From the NCBI RefSeq assembly GCF_039543245.1, contig NZ_BAABJJ010000003.1, positions 6,393 through 70,392 of the forward strand: a DNA stretch of 64,000 nt, read 5' to 3'. Position 1 is the first letter of the stretch, and the number at the start of each line of letters is the position of its first letter. Under the pieces are notes generated by a model that saw only the letters and a program-made list of their open reading frames with translations, ran no database searches and had not been told where the DNA came from. Shown piece by piece: positions 9,151 through 20,100 of the stretch. This DNA is from Algibacter_G agarivorans (lineage in GTDB: Bacteria > Bacteroidota > Bacteroidia > Flavobacteriales > Flavobacteriaceae). The position numbers and the translations under genes were made by a program.

Positions 9151-12100
9151 ATGAAAAAACAATTTACTCAACTATTGGGTTGCTTTACTGTTTTTGTTTT
9201 AGCTTTCTCATTAGTAGGCTTTCAAGAAGTAAACGCACAACAAATGATTAGTGGTACCGTCGTAGATGAGGCTGGTATACCTATTCCAGGGGCTAATGTT
9301 CTTGTTGAAGGAACGTCTACAGGATCAGTTTCAGATTTTGATGGTAATTTTACTATTTCAACCTCACCAACAGATGTATTGATTATATCTTATGTTGGTT
9401 ATGTAACGCAAAAAGTATCAGTAGGTAATCAAACAAACATTAAAATTGCATTGGCTGAAGATGCCGCACAACTTGACGAAGTGGTGGTAGTAGGTTATGG
9501 AACTCAAAAAAGGAGTGATATTACGGGAGCAATTTCTTCAGTGTCACCAAAAGACTTTGCAGAGCAGCCTATTGCTATAGCTTCTGATGCCCTTCAGGGT
9601 CGTAGTCCAGGTGTTCAAGTAAGTAATTCAAGTGGAGCTCCAGGTAGTGTAGCTGTTGTAAGAATTAGAGGAGCTAATTCAATTACTAATAATTCTAGCC
9701 CGTTATATGTTATAGATGGAGTTTTAGGAGCCTCTTTTACGGCTTTAAATCCAGCAGATATTCAGTCTATAGAGATTTTAAAAGACGCCTCTGCTTCCGG
9801 TCTTTACGGTGCGAGAGGGTCTAATGGGGTTATAATTGTAACTACTAAAAGAGGAAAGTCTGATACACCGGTTATAGAGTTTAACTCCTTGCTGACTACG
9901 CAATATTTACCAAACTCTATAGGTAAGTTATCTGCTGCACAACATGCAGAAATCGTAAATTCAAGTTCTGGGACTACAGAGTTTTCTCCAGCTGAAATAG
10001 AAGCCTTTAGAACAAATGGTGGTACTGATTGGGAAGATGAAATTTATAGAGAAGGCTCTGATGCGCTTTTACAAAATCATAATTTATCTATTTCAGGCAG
10101 GTCTGAAAAAATAGATTATTATATCTCAGGAAATAAGGTGAACAATTTGGGAATCTTAGAAAATTCAAATTATGAAAGAGAAGCCGTAAGAGCTAATATT
10201 AATTTTGAAGCTTCAGATAAATTAAGAATGGGCTTTTATATCAATTATTCTGATGAACTTGCAAAGAATATTGGTAATACCAGTTCGCTATTTAATCCAA
10301 CAGCTGCTGCTATCCTTTACAGCCCTACTGTTCCTGCCTATGGTGATGACGGACGACCAACCCATACAGGTAGATTTTCTGGTATTGCAACATCACCTAC
10401 AGCAATCGCATTTGGTAGAAATGATAATATATATACAGACAATACGACTTTTAACTTTAACTTAAATTGGGATATCGTTGAAAACGTTTCATATACGTTT
10501 ACTGGAGCAAGACGTATTCAGCACAGTTCAAATAGGTTTTTTAAAGATGATTTAGCAGATTTGCAAGCTCCTCAAGCTTTTGTTAATGAAAATGAATTTC
10601 AACAATACCAACATACTCATATTGTTGAATACAAAAACACGTTTAACGAAGATCATAGATTATCATTAAAAGGGGTATTTGAAGAAACTTGGGCTGAAAG
10701 CTTCAGTTCTAGAGCCACAGGTACAGGGTTAACAAACTTAGATCGTAGTTATTTTAATTTAGCTTTAGCAGATACTTATACCATTTCTTCTGGCGAAAGC
10801 GAGTCTGGTATAAGATCTTATGTGGCTAGAGTAGAGTATGCATTTAAAGATAAATATTTATTAACCAGTACCGTAAGACAGGATCAATCGTCAAAATTCC
10901 AAAACAAATTTAGCAATGCAACATTCCCTTCTGTTGCTATAGGTTGGAGAGTTTCGGAAGAATCTTTCTTGAGTGATTCTAATGTTATTAACAATTTAAA
11001 GCTAAGAGCTAGTTGGGGTGAAACAGGTAATGAAGGTGTTGGAGCTTATAGTTCGTTCCCTTCATTAGTAACAGGTATTGGTTCTATTGTAGATGGTTCA
11101 ACTATTATTTTTGGTGTTGGCCCAGGTGGTTTAACTAATAATGATTTGAAATGGGAAACCACTGCTCAGTTAGATCTTGGATTTGATATTGGTTTTTTCA
11201 ATAATAGATTTACAGCTAGTTTTGACTATTATAAAAAGAATACAACAGACGTGTTGCTTACAGTTACACCGCCAACTTATATTGGAGGTATAACAGAGCT
11301 TCTTAATGCAGGAGAAATTGAAAACAAAGGTTTTGAAGCGATGTTAGAAGGCACCATTATTGATAATGAAGATTTTCAATGGGATGCAGCATTTAATTTC
11401 TCAACTAATAAAGCAACAGCTATAAGCCTTGGTAAAGATGAATTTATATTCCCAGCTGGAGGTAATTTTAGCGGTTCTAATGGGATCGGAACTAAAATAG
11501 AAGTTGGTGGAGAAATAGGTAACATTCTAGGCTATATTAGTGATGGTGTTTGGGGTACAGATGAGACTGCTGAAGCCTCTGTGTTTGGTGCAGTGCCGGG
11601 CGATTCAAAATATAGAGATGTAAGTGGACCAAGTGGTGTGCCTGATGGGGCTATTACGTCTGATGATATTACAACTATTGGAAATGGTGCTCCAGATTTT
11701 ATTTGGGGTTTTAATAATACGGTTTCTTACAAAAACTTTACTTTAAACTTATTTGTTCAATCTATGGTAGGGCATGATATACTTAATATTAATAGAGCAT
11801 TGACCAATGGTACTGGTGGAGACAGTTCACGTACAAGTATAGATCAATTAAATGCTTGGACTACAGATAATCAAAATACAACTATACCAGCGTTAACATC
11901 TACCTACCAACAACAACCTGAGGATTCTCGATATGTTGAAGATGGAACTTTTATTAGACTTAAAAATATAAGTTTAGCTTATAACTTACCTAAAAGTATT
12001 TTAGAATCTACATTTATTGATTCTGTAAGATTATCATTAAGTGGGCAAAATTTATTAACAATTACAGACTACGAAGGATACGATCCTGAGGTTAATGCTG

Positions 12101-12189
12101 GAGGAGGTTCTAATGTATTTTTAGGATATGATACTGGTGTTTATCCAAACCCAAAAAGCGTAACATTTGGTCTTAATGTTAAATTTTAA
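9151..12189 (+). CDS. SusC/RagA-family TonB-dependent glycan importer
   Basis: This complete 1012-residue SusC-like protein has a signal peptide ending VNAQQ (about 31). A carboxypeptidase-regulatory-like domain follows (ISGTVVDEAGIPIPGANVLV), then the TonB-box-proximal motif DEVVVVGYGTQKR, a plug domain (RIRGANSI, YVIDGV, GLYGARGSNGVIIVTTKRGK) and a 22-strand-type barrel ending in an aromatic-free FGLNVKF. It is followed after 18 bp by its SusD partner, the standard arrangement of a polysaccharide utilisation locus. Together they should bind and import oligosaccharides across the outer membrane. The agar-derived substrate is inferred from the surrounding GH16/GH50/GH86/GH117 genes. Confidence 0.95.
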   Translation: MKKQFTQLLGCFTVFVLAFSLVGFQEVNAQQMISGTVVDEAGIPIPGANVLVEGTSTGSVSDFDGNFTISTSPTDVLIISYVGYVTQKVSVGNQTNIKIALAEDAAQLDEVVVVGYGTQKRSDITGAISSVSPKDFAEQPIAIASDALQGRSPGVQVSNSSGAPGSVAVVRIRGANSITNNSSPLYVIDGVLGASFTALNPADIQSIEILKDASASGLYGARGSNGVIIVTTKRGKSDTPVIEFNSLLTTQYLPNSIGKLSAAQHAEIVNSSSGTTEFSPAEIEAFRTNGGTDWEDEIYREGSDALLQNHNLSISGRSEKIDYYISGNKVNNLGILENSNYEREAVRANINFEASDKLRMGFYINYSDELAKNIGNTSSLFNPTAAAILYSPTVPAYGDDGRPTHTGRFSGIATSPTAIAFGRNDNIYTDNTTFNFNLNWDIVENVSYTFTGARRIQHSSNRFFKDDLADLQAPQAFVNENEFQQYQHTHIVEYKNTFNEDHRLSLKGVFEETWAESFSSRATGTGLTNLDRSYFNLALADTYTISSGESESGIRSYVARVEYAFKDKYLLTSTVRQDQSSKFQNKFSNATFPSVAIGWRVSEESFLSDSNVINNLKLRASWGETGNEGVGAYSSFPSLVTGIGSIVDGSTIIFGVGPGGLTNNDLKWETTAQLDLGFDIGFFNNRFTASFDYYKKNTTDVLLTVTPPTYIGGITELLNAGEIENKGFEAMLEGTIIDNEDFQWDAAFNFSTNKATAISLGKDEFIFPAGGNFSGSNGIGTKIEVGGEIGNILGYISDGVWGTDETAEASVFGAVPGDSKYRDVSGPSGVPDGAITSDDITTIGNGAPDFIWGFNNTVSYKNFTLNLFVQSMVGHDILNINRALTNGTGGDSSRTSIDQLNAWTTDNQNTTIPALTSTYQQQPEDSRYVEDGTFIRLKNISLAYNLPKSILESTFIDSVRLSLSGQNLLTITDYEGYDPEVNAGGGSNVFLGYDTGVYPNPKSVTFGLNVKF

Positions 12190-12207
12190 AAATTAAAAAC
12201 TGTTATT

Positions 12208-13692
12208 ATGAAAAAATATTTATTAATTATTGTTATGCTAACCTTTGCGTTTAGCTGTACAACATTAGAAGAAGAACCAAAAGGCTTACTTACGCCTTCT
12301 ACATACTACAAAACACAAACAGATCTTGATGCTGGAGTTTCAGCAATATATCGCCCATATATGGAATTTTTCCTTAATGCTCAAGGTTCAATACCTACAT
12401 TAGCAGGAGATGATGTTACCACAAGATTAGGATCTAATAAAGGGGATTATCGCGAGTTTGACCAATTTCAGTACACTGCAGGAAATGGCTGGTTACAGGA
12501 ACATGGATGGAATCATTTATTTAGGACTATTTTTTATGCAAATGCTGTAATTTCAAATTATACAAATGCACCTGAAGGCCTTGAAAGAGAACAAGCTGTA
12601 GCTCAGGCATTTTTCTTAAGAGGATGGGCTTATTTTCAATTGGTAAGAACATTTGGACCTGTACCTTTAGTAACAACAGATGTAGCTTCAGGGGAAGAGC
12701 CTAGATCTCCAGAAAGTGATGTATATGATCAAGTTATTAAAGATTTAGACTTTGCTACAGAAAACTTGCCAGATATTTGGCCTGGGGAACCAGGGAGACC
12801 TACTGTTTGGGCTGCTAAATTTATGTTGGCAAAAGTATATTTAACGACTGCTGGTTGGCCTTTAAAAAATACAGCTAACTATGCTAAAGCTGCGGGTTTA
12901 GCTAAAGATGTTATAGATAATTCTGGTCATGATTTAATGCCTGTTTTTAGAGATCTTTGGTTAGTTGCAAACGATAATAACGTAGAAAGTGTATTAGCAG
13001 TGCAAGCTGATAATGGTGGAGATTGGGGCTTAAGCAATAGAATGCCTCTTTCTATTGGTGCGCCAGATGATAGTCCTGGAAATGGTTGGGATGATTATTT
13101 TGCTGAAATAGCTTTCTTTAATGAGTTTCCTGAAGGACCAAGAAAAGATGATACGTTTAGAACATCTTTTGCAGGTGGTTCTTTAGCTTGGGAGGAAACT
13201 ATTCAAGGTAATCCATATTACTCAAAACTTACGGGATATAGCTTACCTCAAAATTGGCAAAATAGTTTGAATCCTTATGTGTTAAGGTTTGCAGATGTTT
13301 TATTAATGTATGCCGAGGCACAAAACAAAGCAGATGGTAACCCAAATGGGGATGCTTATGATGCCTTAAACAAAGTTCGAAGAAGAGCTGCAGGAGTTAC
13401 CGATAACAGTGTTGACTTAACAGGTTTAAATAGTGACGAATTCCATAAAGCTGTAATAGCAGAAGCTGGATGGGAATTTGCTGGAGAGTGGCATAGATGG
13501 TACAACTTAGTTAGAAATGAAATGGTTGCAGAGGCTACAGGTAAAAGGATAACGGATGATAGAGAATTGCCACTTATAGGGGCTTCTGCAGGAAGTCCAG
13601 AAAGTGCATTCCAAAAATTCTATTATGCACCAATACCATTGAATGAAATGCTATTAAGACCTGATTGGGATCAAAACCCATGTTGTAATTGA
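12208..13692 (+). CDS. SusD/RagB-family surface glycan-binding lipoprotein
   Basis: This 494-residue protein has a lipoprotein signal (FAFSCTT, lipid-accepting Cys near residue 17). SusD hallmarks include QAFFLRGWAYFQLVRTFGPVPLVT, the helical TPR-like scaffold, and the C-terminal LRFADVLLMYAEAQNKADG with ALNKVRRRAAG. It would cap the SusC channel encoded just upstream and capture oligosaccharides at the cell surface. A strong terminator follows 25 bp after the stop. This separates the SusCD pair from the FG-GAP genes. Confidence 0.95.
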   Translation: MKKYLLIIVMLTFAFSCTTLEEEPKGLLTPSTYYKTQTDLDAGVSAIYRPYMEFFLNAQGSIPTLAGDDVTTRLGSNKGDYREFDQFQYTAGNGWLQEHGWNHLFRTIFYANAVISNYTNAPEGLEREQAVAQAFFLRGWAYFQLVRTFGPVPLVTTDVASGEEPRSPESDVYDQVIKDLDFATENLPDIWPGEPGRPTVWAAKFMLAKVYLTTAGWPLKNTANYAKAAGLAKDVIDNSGHDLMPVFRDLWLVANDNNVESVLAVQADNGGDWGLSNRMPLSIGAPDDSPGNGWDDYFAEIAFFNEFPEGPRKDDTFRTSFAGGSLAWEETIQGNPYYSKLTGYSLPQNWQNSLNPYVLRFADVLLMYAEAQNKADGNPNGDAYDALNKVRRRAAGVTDNSVDLTGLNSDEFHKAVIAEAGWEFAGEWHRWYNLVRNEMVAEATGKRITDDRELPLIGASAGSPESAFQKFYYAPIPLNEMLLRPDWDQNPCCN

Positions 13693-13716
13693 TTATTTGA
13701 GTTAGTTTATTTTATT

Positions 13717-13757
13717 AAAAAACCTCATCTTTATGTTATAAATTGATGAGGTTTTTT
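13717..13757 (+). terminator. Rho-independent terminator after susD
   Basis: AAAAAACCTCATC (13717-13729) pairs with GATGAGGTTTTTT (13745-13757), giving a 13-bp stem that ends in a T run. The flanking A and T tracts make it usable in both directions. Confidence 0.85.
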
Positions 13758-13811
13758 CTTAAACACTTCTTCTAAATTAAATTTTTACTTTACCATTATA
13801 AAATACATTAA

Positions 13812-16800
13812 ATGCCAATTAATAAGCTTATTTTTTTTCTTCTTTTAACTGCTTTTTTTTCATGTGGAAAATCTAAACAAAGTAGCCAATTATTTAAACC
13901 AGTTTTAGAAACAGACTCAAGAATCACTTTCAATAATATTCTAACAGAAACCGATTCTTTAAATTATTTCATTTATCCATACCTCTATTTAGGTGGAGGT
14001 GTAGCTACTGGAGATATAAACAATGATGGGTTAAGTGATATTTTCTTTGTAGGAAACTTGGTAGAAAACAAGCTCTACCTGAATAAAGGGGATATGAAAT
14101 TTGAAGACCTTACAGATAAAGCACATTTAGAAGGAGGTTCAAAGTGGTTTACTGGGGTAACTATGGTAGATATAAATAACGATGGTTGGTTAGATATTTA
14201 CGTATGTGCATCGGGAAAAGATGGCAATGATAAGCGAAATAATTTGTATATAAACAATGGGGATTTGACCTTTACAGAATCTGCAGAAAAATATGGAGTG
14301 GATGACAATGGATCTTCTATTCAATCTGTTTTTTTCGATTATGATAAAGATGGTGATCTTGATTTATATGTTGCAAATTATCCAATAGCACCCTTTGGTA
14401 GCCCAAATTCTTATTATTTACATAAAATGAAGAATTTAATAAATGAGGACAGTGATCATTTATATCAAAATAACGGATATGGTGTATTTAAGGATGTTTC
14501 TGTGGAATCTGGTATTGCAAACTATGGTTTGTCCCTAGGTGTTAGTGTTGGCGATTACAATAATGATGGATTTGAAGACCTTTATATATCAAACGATTTT
14601 AATACACCTGATAAATTTTTTATAAATAATGGTGATGGTACTTTTAACGATAAGCTAAAAGAATCTACCTATCAAACGTCTTGGTTTGGTATGGGAAGCG
14701 ATGTAGCCGATTTTAATAATGATGGTCTGCTGGATTTAGTTCAAGTTGATATGACACCAAGGGATAACCGACGAGCCAAAGAAAACATGGCAAGTATGAA
14801 TGCTTCGCTATTTTGGAATACTGTTGAAAGCGGGTTTCATTACCAATATATGTTTAATAGTTTACAGCTAAACAGAGGTCTTAATCCAATAAAAGGTGTA
14901 CAATTTAGTAATGTAGCTAGAATTGCTGGAATACCAACCACAGATTGGAGTTGGGCACCACTTTTCGCCGATTTTGATAATGATGGCTGGAAAGATATTT
15001 TTATTACCAATGGCATTAAACGCGATGTGAATAATAAAGATTTTTTTAAAGCTAAAAGTATAAAGGCAAACTTTACTGGTGTAATTGATGGTTCTGCATA
15101 CAAGGAGATACCTTCAGAACCCATCGAGAATCGTGTGTTTAAAAATAATGGAGATTTAACTTTTGACAATTTAAGCGAGAATTGGGGACTTAACCTAAAA
15201 GGTTTTTCTCATGGTTGTGCCTATGCAGATTTTGATAATGATGGCGATCTAGATTTGGTAGTAAACAACATGGATCAAATAGCAAGTTTATATAAAAACC
15301 AATCAAATGTTAAAGACAAACGTTATTTAAGATTAAAGTTTACTGGCACTTCTAATAATACTTTTGGACTTGGCACAAAAGTAAAGATCTTTCATAATGG
15401 AACCATGCAACATCAAGAATTAACGCTTACGAGAGGTTATCAATCATCAGTGGAACCTATAATGCACTTTGGTGTTGGTAACATTCAAAAAATTGATAGT
15501 ATGGCTATTGCTTGGCCAGACGGAAAAAAGGAACTTTTAAAAGATGTAAATACCAACCAAACATTAAATATACAACATTCAAATTCTGTAAGAGTAGTAA
15601 ATGAAAACTTAGCTGAAAAGCATCAATTTAGTGATATTACTCAAGAAATAAACCTCAATTTTAAACACCAGGAAAATCAACATAACGATTACCTTTTCGA
15701 ACCATTACTACCACACCAAAATTCTAAACAGGGTCCTGGTTTAGCAGTTGCCGATGTTAATAACGATGGATTGGATGATTTTTATGTTGGTAATGCCCAT
15801 AAATCCAAAGGTTCATTATACTTGCAAAATAGAGATGGGTCTTACTCTGAAAAAGAAGGACCATGGCTAAACGATAATGAAAATGAAGACATGAATGCCC
15901 TGTTTTTTGATGCCGACGGTGATAAAGATATGGATTTGTATGTGGTAAGCGGTGGTAACGAGTTTTTAAGAAACCAAGACTTGTTACAAGACCGATTGTA
16001 TTTAAATATAGGTAATGGTGATTTTATAAAGGCCGAAAATAGTTTACCTTCAATGATAACGAGTGGTAGTTGTGTAAAAGCAGCAGATTACGACAACGAT
16101 GGTGACTTAGATCTGTTTATAGGAGGGAGGCTTATTCCCGGAAAATATCCACTTGCGCCTAGAAGTTATATTTTAAGAAATGATGGCAACCATGATAATG
16201 AACCTGTTTTTACAGACGTAACCCAACAAATTGCACCTCAGTTGGTTGCTCCTGGACTTATAACCGATGCACTTTGGTCCGATTTTAATAATGATGGTAA
16301 TCTAGATTTGGTGGTTACCGGAGAATGGATGCCTGTTTTATTTTTTGAAAACCAAGATGGTATTTTCAAAGATATAACAGAGTTGTTTGGTTTGCAAAAT
16401 CAAGTGGGTTGGTGGTATAGTTTAGCTGAAGGCGATATAGATAATGATGGCGACACAGATTATATAGCAGGAAACTTAGGAGAAAACTATAAATACCAAG
16501 CGTCTCCTAAAGAACCTTTTGAATTATATTCGGGTGACTTTGATAAAAACAAACGACTGGATATTGTTTTAGGATATCACCAAGATGGGAATGAATACCC
16601 CGTTAGAGGCAGACAATGTTCTTCTGAACAAATACCTAATATTAGTTTAAAATTTAAAGATTACAGCTCTTATGCAAATGCTAATTTAGTCGATATTTAT
16701 GGTAAAGAAAGTTTAGAAGAATCATTGCACTTAAGCGCAACTAATTTTGCTAGTTGTGTAATATTGAATAATAATGATAAAACTTGGGCTATGTCACCTT

Positions 16801-17117
16801 TACCCTCATTGGCTCAACTTTCATCTGTAAATAGTATCATTATTAATGATTTTAATAATGATGACAACCTAGACATCATCTTATCTGGAAATTTATATAC
16901 TTCAGAAGTTGAAACGCCTAGAAATGATGCTAATTTAGGGCTTTACCTCGTAGGTAACGGTAGCGGAGAATTTGAGCCTATTGATGCCAGCGAAAGCGGA
17001 CTCTACATTGATGGCGATGTTAAAAAAACCACAATAATAAAATCTGCTACAGGAAGTAATCGAATTTTATCGGTTGCTAACGACGGTTATTTGAAAATTT
17101 TCAACATTAATTTCTAA
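13812..17117 (+). CDS. Large FG-GAP/VCBS-repeat lipoprotein with ASPIC/UnbV domain (1)
   Basis: This 1101-residue protein has a lipoprotein signal (TAFFSCGK). It contains many FG-GAP/VCBS-type repeats with calcium-loop motifs such as DINNDGLSD, DINNDGWLD, DYDKDGDLD and DFDNDGDLD. They fall into an N-terminal set (about 55-495) and a C-terminal set (about 640-1090). Between them is an ASPIC/UnbV domain (about 510-595, with LTLTRGYQSSVEP and HFGVG). The repeats should fold as beta-propellers of integrin type. Such proteins often accompany SusCD systems in Bacteroidetes, but their role is not settled. No catalytic motif was seen. It is followed after 8 bp by a second copy. The pair may serve as surface binding or scaffold proteins for agar. 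Confidence 0.85.
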   Translation: MPINKLIFFLLLTAFFSCGKSKQSSQLFKPVLETDSRITFNNILTETDSLNYFIYPYLYLGGGVATGDINNDGLSDIFFVGNLVENKLYLNKGDMKFEDLTDKAHLEGGSKWFTGVTMVDINNDGWLDIYVCASGKDGNDKRNNLYINNGDLTFTESAEKYGVDDNGSSIQSVFFDYDKDGDLDLYVANYPIAPFGSPNSYYLHKMKNLINEDSDHLYQNNGYGVFKDVSVESGIANYGLSLGVSVGDYNNDGFEDLYISNDFNTPDKFFINNGDGTFNDKLKESTYQTSWFGMGSDVADFNNDGLLDLVQVDMTPRDNRRAKENMASMNASLFWNTVESGFHYQYMFNSLQLNRGLNPIKGVQFSNVARIAGIPTTDWSWAPLFADFDNDGWKDIFITNGIKRDVNNKDFFKAKSIKANFTGVIDGSAYKEIPSEPIENRVFKNNGDLTFDNLSENWGLNLKGFSHGCAYADFDNDGDLDLVVNNMDQIASLYKNQSNVKDKRYLRLKFTGTSNNTFGLGTKVKIFHNGTMQHQELTLTRGYQSSVEPIMHFGVGNIQKIDSMAIAWPDGKKELLKDVNTNQTLNIQHSNSVRVVNENLAEKHQFSDITQEINLNFKHQENQHNDYLFEPLLPHQNSKQGPGLAVADVNNDGLDDFYVGNAHKSKGSLYLQNRDGSYSEKEGPWLNDNENEDMNALFFDADGDKDMDLYVVSGGNEFLRNQDLLQDRLYLNIGNGDFIKAENSLPSMITSGSCVKAADYDNDGDLDLFIGGRLIPGKYPLAPRSYILRNDGNHDNEPVFTDVTQQIAPQLVAPGLITDALWSDFNNDGNLDLVVTGEWMPVLFFENQDGIFKDITELFGLQNQVGWWYSLAEGDIDNDGDTDYIAGNLGENYKYQASPKEPFELYSGDFDKNKRLDIVLGYHQDGNEYPVRGRQCSSEQIPNISLKFKDYSSYANANLVDIYGKESLEESLHLSATNFASCVILNNNDKTWAMSPLPSLAQLSSVNSIIINDFNNDDNLDIILSGNLYTSEVETPRNDANLGLYLVGNGSGEFEPIDASESGLYIDGDVKKTTIIKSATGSNRILSVANDGYLKIFNINF

Positions 17118-17125
17118 AAATATTT

Positions 17126-20100
17126 ATGAGCATATATAGAGCAAAAACCAATAATGTATTTATCTTACTTATTATTGGAATCGTATTTTCTATAAACGTT
17201 ACATCTTGTAAAAAAGATAATGAAAATTATGCGCTTGAAAAAACAACAAATATATTACCCTCAAAATTATTTGAGTCAGTTTCATCTTCTTTATCAGGAA
17301 TTACTTTTGTTAATGAACTTGTAGAAACCAAAAGCTATAATTACTTTAAATACAACTATTCTTATATAGGAGGTGGCGTTGCTACAGCCGATTTTAATAA
17401 TGATGGGCTTCAAGACCTTTTTTTTACTTCAAATAGCAAAGAAAATAAGCTTTATTTAAATAAAGGCAATTTCAAGTTTGATGATATCACTTCTAAAGCT
17501 GGAATAAATCCGCCTTCTGGATTTAATACTGGTGTAACAGTTGTAGATATTAATCAAGATGGCTATTTAGATATTTATTTATGTCGAGGTGGCTACCAAC
17601 AAGACAACAATAAGTTTGCTAATCTGTTATACATAAATAATGGTGATTTAACGTTTACCGAAAAAGCAAAAAACTATGGGCTTGCAGATGCTAACCGCAC
17701 CATACAGGCAACATTTTTTGATTATGATAATGATAACGATTTAGATGTATATATATCTAACGCTCCAGATGTTATTGGAAAATCTAAAGTACTAAACCTC
17801 GATGAAGTTGCTGAAAACCCAGATACATATGAGCAAAAAGGCAGTGATAGGCTTTATGAAAACGATGGTAATGGCTATTTTAATGATGTCTCAAAAAAAG
17901 CTGGTATCACTTACGATTTAGGGTTTGGGCTAAATCCACAGGTCTGTGATTTAAACAATGATGGTTGGTTGGATATTTACGTTTGTAACGATTTTAATAT
18001 TCCAGATTTTACTTATATAAACAACGGCAACGGAACATTTACAGAAAGTAGGGAACAGATGTTTAAGCATATGTCATTCAATAGTATGGGCAGTGATTTT
18101 ACAGACATTAATAATGATGGGCTTTTAGATTTAATGACTTTAGATATGAACCCTGAAGATTATATACGTTCTAAAACTACCATGGCAATGACATCCATAA
18201 GTCGGTTTGAACAGATGGTCAATTCTGGTTACCATTACCAGTATATGCACAATATGCTTCAGTTAAATAATGGAAACGGCACTTTTAGCGAAATCAGCAA
18301 ACTCTCTGGTATGGCCGATACCGATTGGAGTTGGGCATTGCTTTCTGCAGATTTTGATTTAGATGGTTATAATGATATTTATATTACCAATGGTGTTTAT
18401 AGAGATGTTATGGATAGGGACGCTCATAATGAAACATTGAAAACTTTAAGAGCCAACAGAAGAAAGCCAACAGATGATGATTTTTTAAAGTTCACTAAAA
18501 TGATGCCGCAGCAAAAAATTAACAATTTTTTTTATAAAAACAATGGCGATTTAACCTTTGAGAATACCAGTGAAACATGGGTAAACGCAACACCAACATT
18601 TTCAAATGGTGCGGTTTATGCAGATTTGGATAATGATGGGGATTTAGACATTGTAGTTAATAATATTAACGAAGAGGCATCAGTTTTAAAAAATAATGCT
18701 ATTGACACAAAACTTGGACAATATTTAAAAATAAAACTTAAAGGACCTCAAAAAAACAATAATGGTTTGGGTGCTACTATTAAACTCTTCCAAAAAGGGG
18801 GTGCTTTACAAACAAGACAATTGGTTAATACAAGAGGGTTTTTATCATCGGTTTCAAATGTGATTCATTTTGGTGTTCCTACTGATGAAGCTATCGAAAA
18901 AATTGAAATACATTGGTTAGATGGAAAGTACCAAGAAATACAAAATGTTCAACCAAACTCACTTTTAAATATTTCATATAGCAATGCAACGAAAGTGCCT
19001 ATTATTCAACAAAAAAAGGATGATGAAACATTGTTTACCAAACTAAAACCAAAATACATACACCAAGACCTATATTTTAACGATTATTCACTTCAGGTAC
19101 TGTTACCACACAAATTATCGCAAACAGGACCAGCTTTAGCCAAAGCAGATGTTAATAATGATGGTTTTGATGATATTTATTTAGGGGGCGGTTTAGGTCA
19201 AGCTGGACAATTACTTTTAGGAAATACAAATGGTACATTAAAAGATAAGAATATACCAGTTTTCAATCAAGATAAAATGTTCGAAGATCAGGGAGCAACC
19301 TTTTTTGACGCCGATAATGATGGGGATAAAGACTTGTATGTGGTGAGCGGAAGCTACGAGCTTCATAATAACCAAAAGCTGTTGCAAGACAGGTTGTATA
19401 TTAATAATGGCAACGGGCAATTTACAAGATCCAAAGGTGTGTTACCAAAATTAACGTCATCTGGTTCTGTGGTTGCGCCTTCCGATTTTGATAGTGATGG
19501 AGATCTGGATTTGTTTGTTGGCGGACGTGTTATTCCAGGTAATTATCCACTTCCTGCAGTAAGTTATATACTTAAAAACAATAATGGTTCATTTAGCATA
19601 GAAACCCCAATGGTTGCTCCCGAATTAGAAAAAATAGGATTGGTTACCAGTGCCGTTTGGATAGATTTAAACAATGATAACAGTCAAGATTTATTGGTTA
19701 CTGGAGAATGGATGGGTATTCATGTCTTTTTAAACAAAGGCGGTGTGTTAGAAAAGAGTACCAATTATAATACTTTAAACAATGCTGTTGGTTGGTGGAA
19801 TAAAATTTTGGTAGAAGATATTGATAATGATGGAGATATGGACATTATTGCAGGGAATCTTGGTTTAAATTATAAGTTTCATGCTTCAAATGAAAAACCA
19901 TTTAAGGTTTACACAACCGATTTTGATTTTAATGGGACACAAGACATAATTTTAGCAAAAGAATATAAAGGTGAAGAAGTGCCAGTTAGGGGGAAAACAT
20001 GTATGACTCAGCAAATACCTGATTTGGCAAAAAAAATACCCAGTTATAATGATTTTGCAAATAAAAACCTTGAAGGCATTTTAGGTAACGCGTTAAATAC